Positions 1 through 10,671 of a stretch of 64,000 nt of DNA are shown one piece after another. The DNA is from Ruegeria halocynthiae (GTDB taxonomy: Bacteria; Pseudomonadota; Alphaproteobacteria; Rhodobacterales; Rhodobacteraceae): positions 186,001-250,000 of the forward strand of contig NZ_FNNP01000001.1 in the NCBI RefSeq assembly GCF_900106805.1, written 5' to 3'. How positions within the stretch are numbered: the stretch's first letter is position 1; each line of letters starts with the position of its first letter. The notes under the pieces are model-generated. The model made no database searches. It was given only the letters and a program-made list of their open reading frames with translations, and had not been told where the DNA came from. The position numbers and the translations under genes were made by a program.

Positions 1-39
1 AAGGATTAAACGGGTGCCCGTTTGGGGCATTAGGACGAG

Positions 40-261
40 ATGAATAGGGACAAGGAACAGGCCATAGCCCACAAGGGCCGTCATATCGGGGTCGTCATCG
101 CCGTGACCATGCTGTTTTGGCTTGCCATGAATCTGTTCATTGGTCCCGCGCTGGGACTAACGACGCGACACGCGCTGCTATTTGATTTCGCTGCTCTTGC
201 GGGATTCATCTATGCGGGCGTCAACATATTTCAACTCTGGCGTATGCGTCAGGACAGCTGA
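40..261 (+). CDS. DUF5337-like small membrane protein in the nuo operon
   Basis: 73-residue inner-membrane protein of unknown function. A basic N-terminus is followed by two hydrophobic segments at about residues 14-40 and 45-67, so both ends may face the cytoplasm. Its size, topology and place immediately before nuoF match the DUF5337 family of Rhodobacterales nuo operons; a direct role in complex I is not established. It ends 9 nt before nuoF. The 39 bases upstream hold a TAA at 7-9 that could end the preceding gene (nuoE expected, not verifiable here) and a small hairpin at 8-23. Confidence 0.75.
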   Translation: MNRDKEQAIAHKGRHIGVVIAVTMLFWLAMNLFIGPALGLTTRHALLFDFAALAGFIYAGVNIFQLWRMRQDS

Positions 262-270
262 AGGTTACGA

Positions 271-1572
271 ATGATGCTGAAGGATCAGGACCGGATCTTT
301 ACCAACATCTACGGGATGCACGAGCGTACGCTGGGTGGCGCGCAGGCCCGCGGGCATTGGGACGGCACTGCTGGCCTGATTGGCAACGGGCGCGACTGGA
401 TCATCCAGACGATGAAGGACTCGGGCCTTCGTGGCCGTGGTGGCGCGGGATTCCCGACCGGTCTGAAATGGTCGTTCATGCCCAAGGAAAGCGATGGGCG
501 CCCATCATATCTGGTGGTGAACGCGGATGAATCCGAGCCTGGTACGTGTAAAGACCGCGAGATCATGCGCCACGATCCCCATACGCTGATCGAGGGCTGC
601 CTGATCGCGTCCTTCGCAATGAATGCGCATACCTGCTATATCTACCTGCGGGGCGAGTACATCCGTGAGCGTGAAGCGCTGCAGGCCGCGATTGACGAAG
701 CCTATGACGCGGGCCTGCTGGGTAAGAATGCTGCGGGTTCAGGCTGGGATTTCGACCTGTTCCTGCATCACGGGGCCGGGGCCTATATCTGCGGTGAGGA
801 AACTGCCCTGATCGAAAGCCTTGAGGGCAAAAAAGGCATGCCGCGGATGAAACCTCCGTTTCCGGCAGGGGCGGGGCTGTATGGCTGCCCGACCACGGTG
901 AACAACGTGGAATCGATTGCCGTTGTGCCGACCATACTGCGCCGGGGTGCGGATTGGTTTGCGGGCTTTGGTCGCCAGAATAACGCCGGTACCAAACTGT
1001 TTGCGATCTCGGGACACGTGAACAACCCCTGTGTCGTCGAAGAGGCGATGTCGATTTCCTTTGAAGACCTGATCGAGACCCATTGCGGCGGCATTCGTGG
1101 CGGCTGGGACAATCTGCTGGCAGTAATCCCCGGAGGCTCGTCTGTTCCATGTGTCCGCGGTGAGAATATGCGCGATGCAATCATGGATTTTGACTATCTG
1201 CGCGGCGAACTGGGCTCGGGACTGGGCACCGCTGCGGTGATCGTGATGGATAAGTCTACCGATATCATCAAGGCAATTTGGCGGTTGTCCAAGTTCTACA
1301 AGCATGAAAGCTGCGGCCAGTGCACACCTTGCCGCGAGGGCACCGGCTGGATGATGCGTGTGATGGACCGACTGGTACGCGGTGAGGCCGAGCTGGAAGA
1401 GATTGACATGCTGTTTGACGTGACCAAACAGGTCGAAGGTCACACCATCTGTGCGCTGGGTGACGCAGCCGCCTGGCCGATCCAGGGCCTGATCCGCAAC
1501 TTCCGCGAGGAGATTGAGGATCGCATCAAAGCTCAGAAATCGGGCCGTATGGGCGCGATGGCGGCGGAGTAG
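271..1572 (+). CDS. nuoF: NADH-quinone oxidoreductase subunit F (51 kDa, FMN/NADH site)
   Basis: Flavoprotein subunit of the peripheral arm of complex I; it oxidises NADH and passes electrons through FMN to cluster N3. The Gly-rich FMN-binding stretch [10 protein letters not shown] lies near residues 55-64, and [13 protein letters not shown] near 165-180 is the NADH-site signature. The N3 4Fe-4S ligands are C348, C351 and C354 (SCGQCTPC) plus C394 (HTICALGD). Length of about 432 residues is usual. Two adjacent ATGs exist (271 and 274); alphaproteobacterial NuoF usually begins [11 protein letters not shown], which favours 274. Next in the operon is a MAPEG-type gene 5 nt downstream. Confidence 0.97.
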   Translation: MMLKDQDRIFTNIYGMHERTLGGAQARGHWDGTAGLIGNGRDWIIQTMKDSGLRGRGGAGFPTGLKWSFMPKESDGRPSYLVVNADESEPGTCKDREIMRHDPHTLIEGCLIASFAMNAHTCYIYLRGEYIREREALQAAIDEAYDAGLLGKNAAGSGWDFDLFLHHGAGAYICGEETALIESLEGKKGMPRMKPPFPAGAGLYGCPTTVNNVESIAVVPTILRRGADWFAGFGRQNNAGTKLFAISGHVNNPCVVEEAMSISFEDLIETHCGGIRGGWDNLLAVIPGGSSVPCVRGENMRDAIMDFDYLRGELGSGLGTAAVIVMDKSTDIIKAIWRLSKFYKHESCGQCTPCREGTGWMMRVMDRLVRGEAELEEIDMLFDVTKQVEGHTICALGDAAAWPIQGLIRNFREEIEDRIKAQKSGRMGAMAAE

Positions 1573-1577
1573 ATCTG

Positions 1578-1994
1578 ATGGAAATCTATGCTGAATATTC
1601 TCATGCAATTGCCTCAATGGTGATCTTTACGCTGATCATCTTGTTCATGTCTCCGTTCTCGGCGCTTGCCAAGGCTGGCAAGGGGTTGGCACCGGGGGCT
1701 ACTCCGGAACAGGACTATGCGGATAAGGCCTATCGCCTGAATCGCGCCTATCTGAACGGAACCGAGACACTGCCAGCCTATTTGGCCGTCACAGTTGCCG
1801 CGATCCTGTTGGGGGTAAGCCCGTTCTGGGTAAATCTACTGGCAAGCGTAGCGTTGTTGGCACGTATTGCGATGCTGGTGATTCACCTGCGCGGGATCGG
1901 CACGCCGCATAGCGGGTTGCGATCTGTGACGTATGTGGTTGGGTGGGCCTGCATGGTTATTCTTGGGCTTATCGCACTGGTGGCTGCGTTTTGA
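1578..1994 (+). CDS. MAPEG family membrane protein
   Basis: 138-residue integral membrane protein with four hydrophobic segments (about 10-30, 65-85, 87-105, 115-137) and the polar NRAYLNGTETLPAY stretch near 54-67 typical of the MAPEG family (membrane-associated proteins in eicosanoid and glutathione metabolism). Bacterial members are often annotated as glutathione transferase-like, but substrate and activity are unknown. It sits inside the nuo operon between nuoF and nuoG. Its TGA stop overlaps the probable TTG start of the next gene, suggesting translational coupling. Confidence 0.85.
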   Translation: MEIYAEYSHAIASMVIFTLIILFMSPFSALAKAGKGLAPGATPEQDYADKAYRLNRAYLNGTETLPAYLAVTVAAILLGVSPFWVNLLASVALLARIAMLVIHLRGIGTPHSGLRSVTYVVGWACMVILGLIALVAAF

Positions 1995-2494
1995 TCCAAC
2001 CTGAAGGATATCATCTGGCCGAGTTGAATGTCGGTCGCTTGTTGGCTCCGACCGACGATCCACGGGTGGCTGAATTCATGGCCAACCTCGATCGCGTCAA
2101 TGGGCTGGGTAAGCGGATGCCTGGCTTTGTCTGGATGATGGAAGGGTCGGGCGAGCCGGGAACAGGTAATACAGAGAACAACATCGGGAGCGACCCGCAG
2201 GTTGTCGCCAACCTGACCGTCTGGAAAGATGTTGCCAGCCTTGAGAAGTTCGTTTGGGGAACCATCCACAAACAGTTTTACGAGCGTCGGCACGACTGGT
2301 TCGAGATACTGGGCGAACAGCATTTTGTCATGTGGTGGGTGCCCGAGGGTCATCAACCCAGTTTGCAAGAAGCGCTGAACCGTCTCGAGCAGTTGCGTTC
2401 GGAAGGTCCCGGCGTAGATGCCTTTGGATGGGCGGAATTGAAACAGGCCAGCAAGTGGCGCGACAATCGTTGCGTACAGGTCGCGGCGGAGTGA
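1991..2494 (+). CDS. DUF3291 domain protein (dabb/monooxygenase-like fold family)
   Basis: About 167 residues. It begins LIQPEGYHLAELNVGRLLAPTDDPRVAEF and contains SLEKFVWGTIHKQFYERR and HFVMWWVPEGHQPS, the pattern of DUF3291 proteins. Function is unknown; a link to small ligand or heme-oxygenase-like folds would be inference. An ATG at 1943 would place 16 residues inside the MAPEG gene and gives no family-like extension. I prefer TTG at 1991, which overlaps the preceding TGA (TTGA) and starts right at the conserved region. Soluble, with no signal peptide. Confidence 0.78.
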   Translation: MIQPEGYHLAELNVGRLLAPTDDPRVAEFMANLDRVNGLGKRMPGFVWMMEGSGEPGTGNTENNIGSDPQVVANLTVWKDVASLEKFVWGTIHKQFYERRHDWFEILGEQHFVMWWVPEGHQPSLQEALNRLEQLRSEGPGVDAFGWAELKQASKWRDNRCVQVAAE

Positions 2495-2572
2495 GAGGGA
2501 TGATTGTGTATTCAACCCCCTCGTGCTTTGCCGGATGCCACTGGCGCCAGCCACGAAACAGGAGTGGCCATA

Positions 2573-2929
2573 ATGGCGAATTATAAATACGCGGCGACGA
2601 CGGTATTGGCGGCAAGCTTGCTTGTGTCTGCCTGCGGCAACGCGCCTTCAAAGGCAACACGGGTGGCGTTTGACGGCATTTTCTTTCGTGCGAATGCCAA
2701 GCACGTGAACAAGAAGGCTGCGCCCACCGAGTTCACTGTTACGGTGAACGGCGTCTCGCAGTCGCTTGACGGCGCCCGCGAGGCGGGCCGCTATGAGGGG
2801 ACTAAATTCTGCATCGAAAATTTCGGATCGTCCAGAATAGCGTGGAAGGTTGGTCCGGACACCGAACCTCAGAAGCTGCGTATTGAAAACGACAAACTGA
2901 ACTTTGCCGGTAGCTGCCAACGACCATGA
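2573..2929 (+). CDS. Small predicted lipoprotein, function unknown
   Basis: 118 residues. N-terminal signal MANYKYAATTVLAASLLVSAC with a lipobox (V18-S19-A20-C21) predicts acylation at C21 and envelope location. The rest is a small globular domain with two further Cys (near residues 82 and 115) that may form a disulfide. An upstream alternative start at 2504 is less likely because ATG 2573 has an AGGAG about 9 nt upstream and gives a proper signal peptide. It resembles the small secreted proteins common within roseobacter nuo operons; no function can be assigned. Confidence 0.75.
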   Translation: MANYKYAATTVLAASLLVSACGNAPSKATRVAFDGIFFRANAKHVNKKAAPTEFTVTVNGVSQSLDGAREAGRYEGTKFCIENFGSSRIAWKVGPDTEPQKLRIENDKLNFAGSCQRP

Positions 2930-3027
2930 GCCACCGTATCGCATATCACGGCAGGATCTGCGGTCTGTTATTGCATAGCAGACGCGCGACCCATCGTCTT
3001 GGGCAACCCAAGACGAAAGGAAAAGTC

Positions 3028-3432
3028 ATGTCTGTTGTAAGATTGGTTGCCGCGATATGTGTGATCTCCATCCCAGTTCTGGCCGAAGCCAAGCCGCCCT
3101 TGAGGGATGTCAAAGAGATCGACAATGAACTCTACTACATCGCCATCGCAAATGAGATTTCGAAACACTGCCCGTCGATCAGCGGGCGCCGTCTGAAGGC
3201 GATCGGAGTGATATGGGGACTGAAGTCCAAAGCGAACAATCTTGGGTACTCGGACACTGAAATCCGGGCCTATGTGGATTCGGATGCCGAAAAGGATCGT
3301 ATGCGCGCCAAGGGAAAGGATTACCTTGCCCAGAACGGCGTGTCCTATGACAACCCTGAATCTTTCTGCACGCTGGGGCGGAAGGAAATTGAAAGAAACA
3401 GCGCCATCGGCGTGTATTTGAGGGCGAACTAG
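3028..3432 (+). CDS. DUF5333-like secreted protein
   Basis: 134 residues with a cleavable signal peptide (MSVVRLVAAICVISIPVLAEA, cleavage about residue 21) and two Cys in the mature part (CPSISGRR and SFCTLGR). The layout RDVKEIDNELYYIAIANEIS...GYSDTEIRAYV matches DUF5333, a family found in Rhodobacterales next to nuoG. Role unknown; export suggests the periplasm. The start at 3028 has an AAAGGA site; a longer frame from 2926 overlaps the previous gene and lacks a signal sequence. The stop is 3 nt before the nuoG start. Confidence 0.75.
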   Translation: MSVVRLVAAICVISIPVLAEAKPPLRDVKEIDNELYYIAIANEISKHCPSISGRRLKAIGVIWGLKSKANNLGYSDTEIRAYVDSDAEKDRMRAKGKDYLAQNGVSYDNPESFCTLGRKEIERNSAIGVYLRAN

Positions 3433-3435
3433 ACC

Positions 3436-5457
3436 ATGTCTGACCTCCGCAAAGTCAATATCGACGGGCAGGAAATAGAAGTCGATGGTGCGATGACTCT
3501 GATCCAGGCTTGCGAACAGGCCGGGGTCGAGGTGCCGCGCTTCTGCTATCACGAGCGTCTGTCGATTGCCGGCAACTGCCGGATGTGCCTGGTCGAGGTC
3601 GTGGGCGGCCCTCCGAAACCCGCCGCATCCTGCGCGATGCAGGTGCGCGACTTGCGTCCGGGTCCGGAAGGGCAGGCGCCGGTGGTCAAAACGAACTCGC
3701 CCATGGTCAAGAAGGCCCGCGAAGGGGTGATGGAGTTCCTGCTCATCAACCACCCGCTGGATTGCCCGATCTGCGATCAGGGTGGCGAGTGCGATCTTCA
3801 GGACCAAGCGATGGCCTATGGCGTGTCCGGTTCGCGCTTCAAAGAAGCCAAGCGCGCAGTGGACGATCTGGACCTTGGTCCGCTGGTCGGCACTGCGATG
3901 ACTCGTTGCATCAGTTGCACCCGCTGTGTGCGTTTCACGACCGAGGTCGCCGGGATCACTCAGATGGGTCAGACCGGGCGTGGGGAAGATTCCGAGATCA
4001 CTTCGTATCTGAACCAGACCCTGGATTCGAACCTGCAGGGCAACATCATCGACTTATGTCCGGTTGGGGCTCTGACCTCAAAACCATACGCCTTTACTGC
4101 CCGCCCTTGGGAGCTAACCAAAACCGAGAGCATCGATGTGATGGATGCTCTGGGCTCGAACGTTCGTGTGGACACCAAAGGCCGCGAAGTGATGCGTTTC
4201 CTGCCGCGAAACCATGACGGCGTAAACGAGGAATGGATCAGCGACAAAACCCGCTTTGTTTGGGATGGGCTGCGTCGTCAACGTCTGGACAAGCCATATG
4301 TGCGTGAAAACGGCAAGTTGCGCCCGGCCTCTTGGCCTGAAGCTCTGACCAAAGCCGCAACGGCGTTGAAAGCGGCTGAAAAGCCCGCTGGTATCGTGGG
4401 CGATCTTGCCCCGGTCGAAGCTATCTTTGCGTTGAAGCAGATGATCGAAGGGCAGGGCGGGTTTGTTGAATGTCGCACGGATGGTGCGCGCTTGCCTGCG
4501 GGCAACCGTGCGGCCTATGTCGGTACCGCTGCGATTGAAGATGTCGATCACGCGGAACGGATACTTCTGATCGGCACCAATCCGCGCGACGAAGCGCCGG
4601 TTCTGAACGCACGCCTCCGCAAAGCGTGGGCGCACGGGGCCGAGGTCGCACTGGTCGGGCCTGCGGTCGATTTGACCTATGACTATCACCATGTGGGCAA
4701 CGACCGCACCGCGTTGCAACAGGTCGTTGACATGGGCGGTGATGATGAAATCAAAGGCAAACGCTCGTTGGTCATCATCGGGCAGGGTGCCCTGCAAGAG
4801 GCTGATGGCGCTGCGGTTCTTGCAGCTGCACAAACCATTGCAACGAATACAGAAAGCGGTCTGATCGTTCTGCACACCGCTGCGTCTCGCGTGGGCGCGA
4901 TGGATATAGATGCCACCAACGAAGGCGGCATGGAAGCCGTCAGTGCGGCGGATGTGATCTATAACCTCGGCGCGGATGAGGTCGAGATCGGCGAGGGTGC
5001 CTTCGTTATCTATCAGGGCAGCCACGGTGACAGGGGCGCGCATCGCGCCGACGTGATCCTGCCGGGCGCTGCCTATACCGAGGAAAACGGCCTGTTTGTG
5101 AACACGGAAGGCCGTCCGCAACTTGCCATGCGTGCCGGATTTGCTCCGGGTGAGGCCAAGGAAAACTGGGCAATCTTGCGGGCCCTGTCTGCTGAGCTGG
5201 GTGCCACGTTACCTTATGATTCACTCGCGCAACTCCGCACGGCACTGATCGAGACGATCCCGCACCTGTCGCGTATTGATGAAGTGATCGAGAATGATGT
5301 TCAGGCTCTGGACGCAGGACCATTGGGCAAGGCGACTTTCCGCAATGTCGTCAAAGATTTCTATCTGACCAATCCGATTGCACGCGCCTCGCAACTTATG
5401 GCCGAGCTTTCGGCGCAGGCTCAGGCGCGCAAGTCTGAGAAGATCGCGGCGGAATGA
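3436..5457 (+). CDS. nuoG: NADH-quinone oxidoreductase subunit G (75 kDa Fe-S subunit)
   Basis: Main Fe-S protein of the complex I peripheral arm; it conducts electrons from NuoEF toward NuoI/NuoB. An N-terminal 2Fe-2S ferredoxin domain carries C37, C48, C51 and C66. Then comes H106-x3-C110-x2-C113-x5-C119 (His-ligated cluster N5) and C158, C161, C164 with C208 (N4). The rest is a molybdopterin-oxidoreductase-like domain that binds no Mo cofactor in this family. 673 residues is the usual size for the mitochondrial/Paracoccus type, shorter than E. coli NuoG. It starts 3 nt after the DUF5333 gene. Confidence 0.97.
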   Translation: MSDLRKVNIDGQEIEVDGAMTLIQACEQAGVEVPRFCYHERLSIAGNCRMCLVEVVGGPPKPAASCAMQVRDLRPGPEGQAPVVKTNSPMVKKAREGVMEFLLINHPLDCPICDQGGECDLQDQAMAYGVSGSRFKEAKRAVDDLDLGPLVGTAMTRCISCTRCVRFTTEVAGITQMGQTGRGEDSEITSYLNQTLDSNLQGNIIDLCPVGALTSKPYAFTARPWELTKTESIDVMDALGSNVRVDTKGREVMRFLPRNHDGVNEEWISDKTRFVWDGLRRQRLDKPYVRENGKLRPASWPEALTKAATALKAAEKPAGIVGDLAPVEAIFALKQMIEGQGGFVECRTDGARLPAGNRAAYVGTAAIEDVDHAERILLIGTNPRDEAPVLNARLRKAWAHGAEVALVGPAVDLTYDYHHVGNDRTALQQVVDMGGDDEIKGKRSLVIIGQGALQEADGAAVLAAAQTIATNTESGLIVLHTAASRVGAMDIDATNEGGMEAVSAADVIYNLGADEVEIGEGAFVIYQGSHGDRGAHRADVILPGAAYTEENGLFVNTEGRPQLAMRAGFAPGEAKENWAILRALSAELGATLPYDSLAQLRTALIETIPHLSRIDEVIENDVQALDAGPLGKATFRNVVKDFYLTNPIARASQLMAELSAQAQARKSEKIAAE

Positions 5458-5669
5458 CCCAATACTGTTTCATATCGCAGACAAACGCGGCTGCCGGGCG
5501 GCAGATAGCCGCGCCCAAAACGCGTGTGAAACCTGAGATTAAGGGTGGCGCAATGGCAGCAGATGCTGTTTACACCAACGCGCCGACCCAGCCGCACTAT
5601 GCGCAGGCTTCTGGCCTTAGCATCGCGCGCGGAAAACGGAATACCCACGGTGTGAGGACCAATGGCTGA
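5454..5669 (+). CDS. Possible small ORF between nuoG and nuoH
   Basis: A 71-codon frame whose ATG overlaps the nuoG stop (ATGA) and whose end overlaps the nuoH start by 8 nt. It fills the only sizeable gap (about 200 bp) among the nuo genes here. An internal ATG at 5553 with a GGTGG upstream would give only 38 residues. I recognise no family, membrane segment or motif, and codon usage is not clearly that of a gene. Rhodobacter-type nuo operons do contain several unidentified reading frames, so it is listed with low confidence; it may simply be spacer. Confidence 0.28.
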   Translation: MTQYCFISQTNAAAGRQIAAPKTRVKPEIKGGAMAADAVYTNAPTQPHYAQASGLSIARGKRNTHGVRTNG

Positions 5670-6699
5670 ATTCTTTAACACCCCAGGCGGAATAGCTATC
5701 ATCATACTGGCACAAGTGCTTGCTGTTGTTGCCTTTGTGATGATCTCGCTGTTGTTCCTTGTCTATGGCGACCGCAAGATCTGGGCGGCGGTTCAGATGC
5801 GCCGTGGCCCCAACGTGGTGGGCGTATACGGCATTCTGCAATCGGTGGCGGATGCCCTGAAATATGTGGTCAAAGAGGTCGTGATCCCGGCCGGGGCTGA
5901 CCGGGCCGTGTTCATTCTGGCCCCATTGACCAGCTTTGTCCTGTCGCTAATCGCCTGGGCGGTGATCCCCTTCAACGACGGCTGGGTTTTGTCCGATCTG
6001 AACGTGGCTGTGCTTTATGTTTTTGCTGTCTCCTCGCTTGAGGTGTACGGCGTGATCATGGGCGGCTGGGCGTCGAACTCAAAGTACCCATTCCTTGGGT
6101 CACTGCGGTCTGCGGCTCAGATGATCTCATACGAAGTGTCCATTGGTTTGATCATCATTGGCGTGATCATATCGACCGGATCGATGAATTTCGGCGCGAT
6201 CGTGGGCGCGCAAGACACCGGATACGGCTTCTTCGGCTGGTACTGGTTGCCGCATTTCCCGATGGTCTTCCTGTTCTTCATCTCAGCACTCGCCGAAACC
6301 AACCGCCCGCCGTTCGACCTGCCGGAAGCGGAATCGGAACTCGTGGCCGGGTATCAGGTGGAGTACTCTGCCACCATGTTCCTGCTGTTCATGGCGGGTG
6401 AATACATCGCCATCTTCCTGATGTGCGCCCTGACCACGCTGCTGTTTTTTGGTGGCTGGCTGTCCCCGATCCCGGGTCTGCCCGATGGCGTCTTGTGGAT
6501 GGTCGGCAAGATGGCATTCTTCTTCTTCCTGTTCGCGATGGTCAAGGCCATCACACCCCGCTACCGCTACGACCAGCTGATGCGTCTGGGTTGGAAGGTG
6601 TTCCTGCCATTCTCGCTCGCTTGGGTGGTCTTTGTGGCCTTTGCGGCGAAATTCGACTGGTTCTGGGGCGCATTCGCCCGTTGGAGCGTAGGAGGCTGA
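5662..6699 (+). CDS. nuoH: NADH-quinone oxidoreductase subunit H (ND1)
   Basis: Membrane subunit at the junction of the two arms of complex I; it forms much of the quinone chamber and the first part of the proton path. 345 residues with about eight TM helices. Signatures seen: [21 protein letters not shown] near residues 31-51, and the conserved acidic loop [21 protein letters not shown] near 213-233. Length and order (G-H-I) are canonical. Stop and nuoI start are 1 nt apart. Confidence 0.97.
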   Translation: MAEFFNTPGGIAIIILAQVLAVVAFVMISLLFLVYGDRKIWAAVQMRRGPNVVGVYGILQSVADALKYVVKEVVIPAGADRAVFILAPLTSFVLSLIAWAVIPFNDGWVLSDLNVAVLYVFAVSSLEVYGVIMGGWASNSKYPFLGSLRSAAQMISYEVSIGLIIIGVIISTGSMNFGAIVGAQDTGYGFFGWYWLPHFPMVFLFFISALAETNRPPFDLPEAESELVAGYQVEYSATMFLLFMAGEYIAIFLMCALTTLLFFGGWLSPIPGLPDGVLWMVGKMAFFFFLFAMVKAITPRYRYDQLMRLGWKVFLPFSLAWVVFVAFAAKFDWFWGAFARWSVGG

Positions 6700-6700
6700 T

Positions 6701-7195
6701 ATGACTCAAATCGACTATACCCGCGCCGCCAAATACTTCCTGCTGCAGGACTTCTGGGTCGGCTTCAAACTGGGGATGAAGTATTTCTTCGCCCCCAAAG
6801 CCACGATCAACTACCCGCACGAAAAAGGCCCTCTGTCCCCGCGTTTCCGGGGTGAACACGCTCTGCGCCGCTATCCAAACGGCGAAGAGCGCTGCATTGC
6901 TTGCAAGCTGTGCGAGGCCGTCTGCCCGGCGCAAGCCATCACAATCGACGCCGAACCGCGCGAAGACGGCAGTCGCCGCACCACGCGCTATGACATCGAC
7001 ATGACCAAGTGCATCTATTGCGGCTTCTGCCAAGAGGCCTGCCCGGTCGATGCCATCGTTGAGGGCCCGAACTTTGAATTCGCCACCGAGACCCGCGAAG
7101 AGCTGTTCTACGACAAGGAAAAATTGCTCGACAACGGCGAACGTTGGGAAGCCGAGATCGCCCGCAATCTTGAAATGGACGCGCCGTACAGATGA
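6701..7195 (+). CDS. nuoI: NADH-quinone oxidoreductase subunit I (2x[4Fe-4S])
   Basis: Ferredoxin-type subunit carrying clusters N6a and N6b that link NuoG to NuoB. Two canonical motifs are visible: C65-x2-C68-x2-C71-x3-C75P and C104-x2-C107-x2-C110-x3-C114P. The amphipathic N-terminal helix (residues 10-35) fits membrane-surface attachment. 164 residues is the normal alphaproteobacterial length. Its TGA overlaps the ATG of the next gene. Confidence 0.97.
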   Translation: MTQIDYTRAAKYFLLQDFWVGFKLGMKYFFAPKATINYPHEKGPLSPRFRGEHALRRYPNGEERCIACKLCEAVCPAQAITIDAEPREDGSRRTTRYDIDMTKCIYCGFCQEACPVDAIVEGPNFEFATETREELFYDKEKLLDNGERWEAEIARNLEMDAPYR

Positions 7196-7602
7196 GTGAC
7201 ACGCCCCAAAATCCGTTCGAGCTGATGATGAAGCAGGCGCAGGACATGGCCAAGGCGATGAACCCGGCGATGGAGAATTTCTCGCCCAAAGGGTTTGAGG
7301 CGCTGTGGCCCACCATGCCCAAAGAGGTCATGGAGATGATGTTCGGCAACACCGTCAACAAAGACGGGCTGGACGCCAAGACTCGCCTTCTGCTGACGCT
7401 GGCCGGGTTGACCTGTCAGGGCGCTCAGGCGGATGCCGCAGTGCGTCAGACCGTGCGTCACGCTCTGGAAGCCGGGGCCAAGAAACAAGAGATCGTGGAA
7501 ACGATCGGCCAGATGTCGGTGTTCGCCGGCATCCCGGCCATGACCCGCGCGCTGGATTTGGCGCAAGAGGTCATGGGCGATAACGAGGATGAGGATCAAT
7601 GA
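7192..7602 (+). CDS. Carboxymuconolactone decarboxylase (AhpD-like) family protein in nuo operon
   Basis: 136 residues. The core [49 protein letters not shown] is the CMD/AhpD fold. The AhpD catalytic pair CxxC is not present; only one Cys (LTCQG) is seen, so peroxidase-type thiol chemistry as in AhpD is unlikely. The Met-rich amphipathic N-terminus is not a signal peptide. It sits between nuoI and nuoJ with ATGA overlaps on both sides, so it must be co-translated with complex I; an assembly or protective role is conceivable but inferred. Confidence 0.85.
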   Translation: MSDTPQNPFELMMKQAQDMAKAMNPAMENFSPKGFEALWPTMPKEVMEMMFGNTVNKDGLDAKTRLLLTLAGLTCQGAQADAAVRQTVRHALEAGAKKQEIVETIGQMSVFAGIPAMTRALDLAQEVMGDNEDEDQ

Positions 7603-8201
7603 CCGTCTTTGCCTTCTACCTGTTTGCCATCAGCGCCATCACCGGTGGGCTGTTCACGGTGATCAGCCGTCAGCCGGTGCACTCGGTGCTGTGGCTGATC
7701 CTGTCCTTTCTCTCCTCGGCGGGGCTGTTCGTTCTACTGGGGGCCGAGTTCGTGGCGATGCTGCTGATCATCGTCTATGTCGGCGCGGTCGCGGTTCTGT
7801 TCCTGTTCGTGGTGATGATGCTGGACGTGGACTTTGCCGAGCTCAAGGCCGAGATGGCGCGCTATATGCCGCTGGCCCTGCTGATTGGTCTGGTCATTCT
7901 GATGCAGCTTGTCATGGCCTTCGGAGCATGGGACAGCGCAGAGGGCGTGGCGGCCAATCTGGCGCAGCCGGTCCCGGCAGACCGCCACAACACCGAGGCG
8001 TTGGGTGTCATCCTTTATGATCAATACTTCCTTCTGTTCCAGCTTGCGGGTCTGATCCTGCTGGTGGCGATGATCGGCGCTATCGTGCTGACGTTGCGCC
8101 ACCGCAAGGACATCAAGCGTCAGGACATCATCGGCCAGATGATGCGCGACCCGGCCAAGGCGATGGAACTGAAAGACGTGAAACCGGGGCAGGGACTTTA
8201 G
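7599..8201 (+). CDS. nuoJ: NADH-quinone oxidoreductase subunit J (ND6)
   Basis: Five-TM membrane subunit of complex I. The conserved third helix region [26 protein letters not shown] (near residues 50-75), with the pi-bulge Tyr/Gly-Ala stretch typical of ND6, is clear. 200 residues, usual for alphaproteobacteria, with a hydrophilic C-terminal tail. Starts by ATGA overlap with the CMD-family gene and is followed 4 nt later by nuoK. Confidence 0.96.
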   Translation: MTVFAFYLFAISAITGGLFTVISRQPVHSVLWLILSFLSSAGLFVLLGAEFVAMLLIIVYVGAVAVLFLFVVMMLDVDFAELKAEMARYMPLALLIGLVILMQLVMAFGAWDSAEGVAANLAQPVPADRHNTEALGVILYDQYFLLFQLAGLILLVAMIGAIVLTLRHRKDIKRQDIIGQMMRDPAKAMELKDVKPGQGL

Positions 8202-8205
8202 GACG

Positions 8206-8511
8206 ATGATCGGACTTGAACACTATCTTACGGTCGCGGCGACGCTGTTCGTCATCGGCATCTTCGGTCTCTTCCTGAACCGCAAGAACGTCATCATCTT
8301 GCTGATGAGCATCGAACTGATGCTGCTGGCGGTGAATATCAACCTTGTGGCGTTTTCCAGCTTCCTCGGCGATCTGGTCGGGCAGGTGTTCACGCTGTTC
8401 GTGTTGACCGTGGCGGCGGCCGAGGCGGCGATCGGTCTGGCCATTCTGGTCTGCTTCTTCCGCAACCGTGGCACCATCGCGGTTGAAGACGTCAATATGA
8501 TGAAGGGGTAA
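8206..8511 (+). CDS. nuoK: NADH-quinone oxidoreductase subunit K (ND4L)
   Basis: 101-residue, three-TM subunit of the proton-translocating arm. The conserved intramembrane glutamates are present in the segments [20 protein letters not shown] and [17 protein letters not shown] (about E36 and E72). Standard length and position before nuoL. Confidence 0.97.
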   Translation: MIGLEHYLTVAATLFVIGIFGLFLNRKNVIILLMSIELMLLAVNINLVAFSSFLGDLVGQVFTLFVLTVAAAEAAIGLAILVCFFRNRGTIAVEDVNMMKG

Positions 8512-8517
8512 GAGAAC

Positions 8518-10671
8518 ATGGAAACCACCATCCTCTTTGCCCCGCTGGTGGGCGCGCTGCTTTGCGGGTTTGGCTGGCGATTTATTGGTGAGAAGGCCGC
8601 CATGTGGACGGCCACGGGTCTGCTGTTTCTGGCCTGTCTGCTCAGCTGGATCGTTTTCCTGACATTCGACGGCCACACTCAGCAAATCGAGATCATGCGC
8701 TGGATCGAAAGCGGGTCGTTGTCGACAAGCTGGGCGGTGCGTCTGGATCGATTGACTGCGATCATGCTGATCGTGGTGACGACCGTCTCAGCGCTCGTGC
8801 ACTTGTATTCCTTCGGCTATATGGACCACGATCCGCAATGGCGCGAGGGCGAAAGCTATAAGCCACGGTTCTTTGCCTATCTGTCCTTCTTTACCTTCGC
8901 GATGCTGATGCTGGTGACGGCAGACAATCTGGTTCAGATGTTCTTTGGCTGGGAAGGCGTGGGTGTTGCCTCATATCTGCTGATTGGGTTCTATTATCGC
9001 AAACCGTCAGCCAACGCCGCCGCGATGAAAGCCTTCATCGTCAACAGGGTCGGCGACTTTGGTTTTGCGCTTGGAATCTTCGCGCTGTTCTTCCTGACTG
9101 ACAGCATCAATTTCTCGGACATTTTTGCCTCCGCTCCGGCGCTGGCAGAAGAGAAACTGCACTTCCTGTGGGGTGAGTGGACCGCCATCGAAGTGATCTG
9201 TGTTCTGCTGTTCATCGGGGCGATGGGTAAATCAGCGCAGTTGATCCTGCACACCTGGTTGCCGGACGCGATGGAAGGCCCAACGCCTGTGTCGGCGCTG
9301 ATCCATGCTGCAACCATGGTGACGGCGGGTGTATTCCTTATCTGCCGCATGTCGCCGTTGATGGAGTTCGCGCCAGGTGCCACCGGGTTCATCACCTTCC
9401 TTGGGGCCTCGACCGCGTTCTTTGCTGCGACCGTGGGTCTGGTGCAGACCGACATCAAGCGTGTAATTGCCTATTCGACCTGCTCCCAGTTGGGCTACAT
9501 GTTCGTAGCCGCGGGTGTTGGCATGTACTCGGCCGCGATGTTCCACCTGCTGACACACGCGTTCTTCAAAGCGTTGTTGTTCCTCGGTGCCGGTTCGGTG
9601 ATCCACGCAATGCATCACGAGCAGGAGATGACCGAATACGGGGGGCTGCGGAAAAAAATTCCCTATACCTTCTGGGCGATGATGATCGGAACGCTGGCAA
9701 TCACGGGGGTTGGGATCCCGTTGACCCAGATCGGCTTTGCCGGGTTCCTGTCGAAAGACGCTATCATAGAAAGCGCATTTGCAGGCGGCACAGGTTACGC
9801 ATTCTGGATGTTGGTGATCGCGGCGATGTTTACGTCATTCTACAGCTGGCGTCTGATTTTCCTGACCTTCTTTGGCGAAGAGCGCGGCGACAAGCATACG
9901 CATGAGCACGCGCATGAAAGCCCGATGACCATGGTGGTACCGCTGGGAGTTCTTTCGCTGGGCGCGGTGTTTGCCGGGATGATCTGGTACGGTAACTTCT
10001 TTGGCCATGCGGACAAGGTCGGCAAGTTCTACGGCATCCCGGTGGCAGAAGCTTCTGAACATGCCGAGGCCGCCGATCATGCTGCGGCAGATACTTCGCA
10101 TGGTGAGGATAGCCATGCCGACGATGGCCACACGGATGACAGCCATGCCGATGAAGCTGCTCATGATGAAAAAGATGCGGATGGCGGAGATCATCACTAT
10201 GTCTTTGCGGGTGAGCCGGGTGAAGGTGCGCTCTATATGGCACCGGACAATCACGTGCTGGATGATGCACATGCGGCCCCGAAATGGGTTAAGGTTTCGC
10301 CTTTCGTGGCCATGCTGCTTGGGTTCATTGTGGCCTACTGGTTCTACATCGTGAACACCTCTCTGCCAGCGCGTCTGGCCGCAAACCAGCGTCCGCTGTA
10401 CCTGTTCCTGCTGAACAAATGGTACTTTGACGAGATCTACGACGCGATCTTCGTCAAACCGACCTTGGCACTGGGCCGCTTCCTTTGGAAACGCGGTGAC
10501 GGCAACACGATTGACGGCTTCCTGAATGGCGTTTCCATGGGCGTTGTGCCCTTCTTCACCCGCCTCGCAGGGAAAGCGCAGACTGGTTACATCTTTACTT
10601 ACGCCTTCTGGATGGTCTTGGGCATAGCCGCCCTTGTCACCTGGATGTCGATCGGCGGAGGCGCACACTAA
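8518..10671 (+). CDS. nuoL: NADH-quinone oxidoreductase subunit L (ND5) with His/Asp-rich insert
   Basis: Distal antiporter-like subunit of complex I with the long lateral helix. Antiporter signatures are clear: [19 protein letters not shown] near residues 142-160, [35 protein letters not shown] near 239-273, and [16 protein letters not shown] near 344-359. 717 residues is longer than E. coli NuoL (613). Much of the excess is a polar loop at residues about 512-562, rich in His, Asp and Glu (nine His in about 50 residues), preceded near 459-466 by an HTHEHAH cluster. Such acidic-His loops suggest metal binding or simple low-complexity drift. ATG of nuoM overlaps the stop. Confidence 0.97.
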   Translation: METTILFAPLVGALLCGFGWRFIGEKAAMWTATGLLFLACLLSWIVFLTFDGHTQQIEIMRWIESGSLSTSWAVRLDRLTAIMLIVVTTVSALVHLYSFGYMDHDPQWREGESYKPRFFAYLSFFTFAMLMLVTADNLVQMFFGWEGVGVASYLLIGFYYRKPSANAAAMKAFIVNRVGDFGFALGIFALFFLTDSINFSDIFASAPALAEEKLHFLWGEWTAIEVICVLLFIGAMGKSAQLILHTWLPDAMEGPTPVSALIHAATMVTAGVFLICRMSPLMEFAPGATGFITFLGASTAFFAATVGLVQTDIKRVIAYSTCSQLGYMFVAAGVGMYSAAMFHLLTHAFFKALLFLGAGSVIHAMHHEQEMTEYGGLRKKIPYTFWAMMIGTLAITGVGIPLTQIGFAGFLSKDAIIESAFAGGTGYAFWMLVIAAMFTSFYSWRLIFLTFFGEERGDKHTHEHAHESPMTMVVPLGVLSLGAVFAGMIWYGNFFGHADKVGKFYGIPVAEASEHAEAADHAAADTSHGEDSHADDGHTDDSHADEAAHDEKDADGGDHHYVFAGEPGEGALYMAPDNHVLDDAHAAPKWVKVSPFVAMLLGFIVAYWFYIVNTSLPARLAANQRPLYLFLLNKWYFDEIYDAIFVKPTLALGRFLWKRGDGNTIDGFLNGVSMGVVPFFTRLAGKAQTGYIFTYAFWMVLGIAALVTWMSIGGGAH

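Noticed and set aside
739-1617. 292-codon antisense frame across nuoF
   Set aside because: Shadow of a high-GC gene; no family pattern and the plus frame is clear NuoF.
4114-5121. 335-codon antisense frame across nuoG
   Set aside because: Shadow ORF; nuoG coding is secure and no motif is seen in the antisense product.
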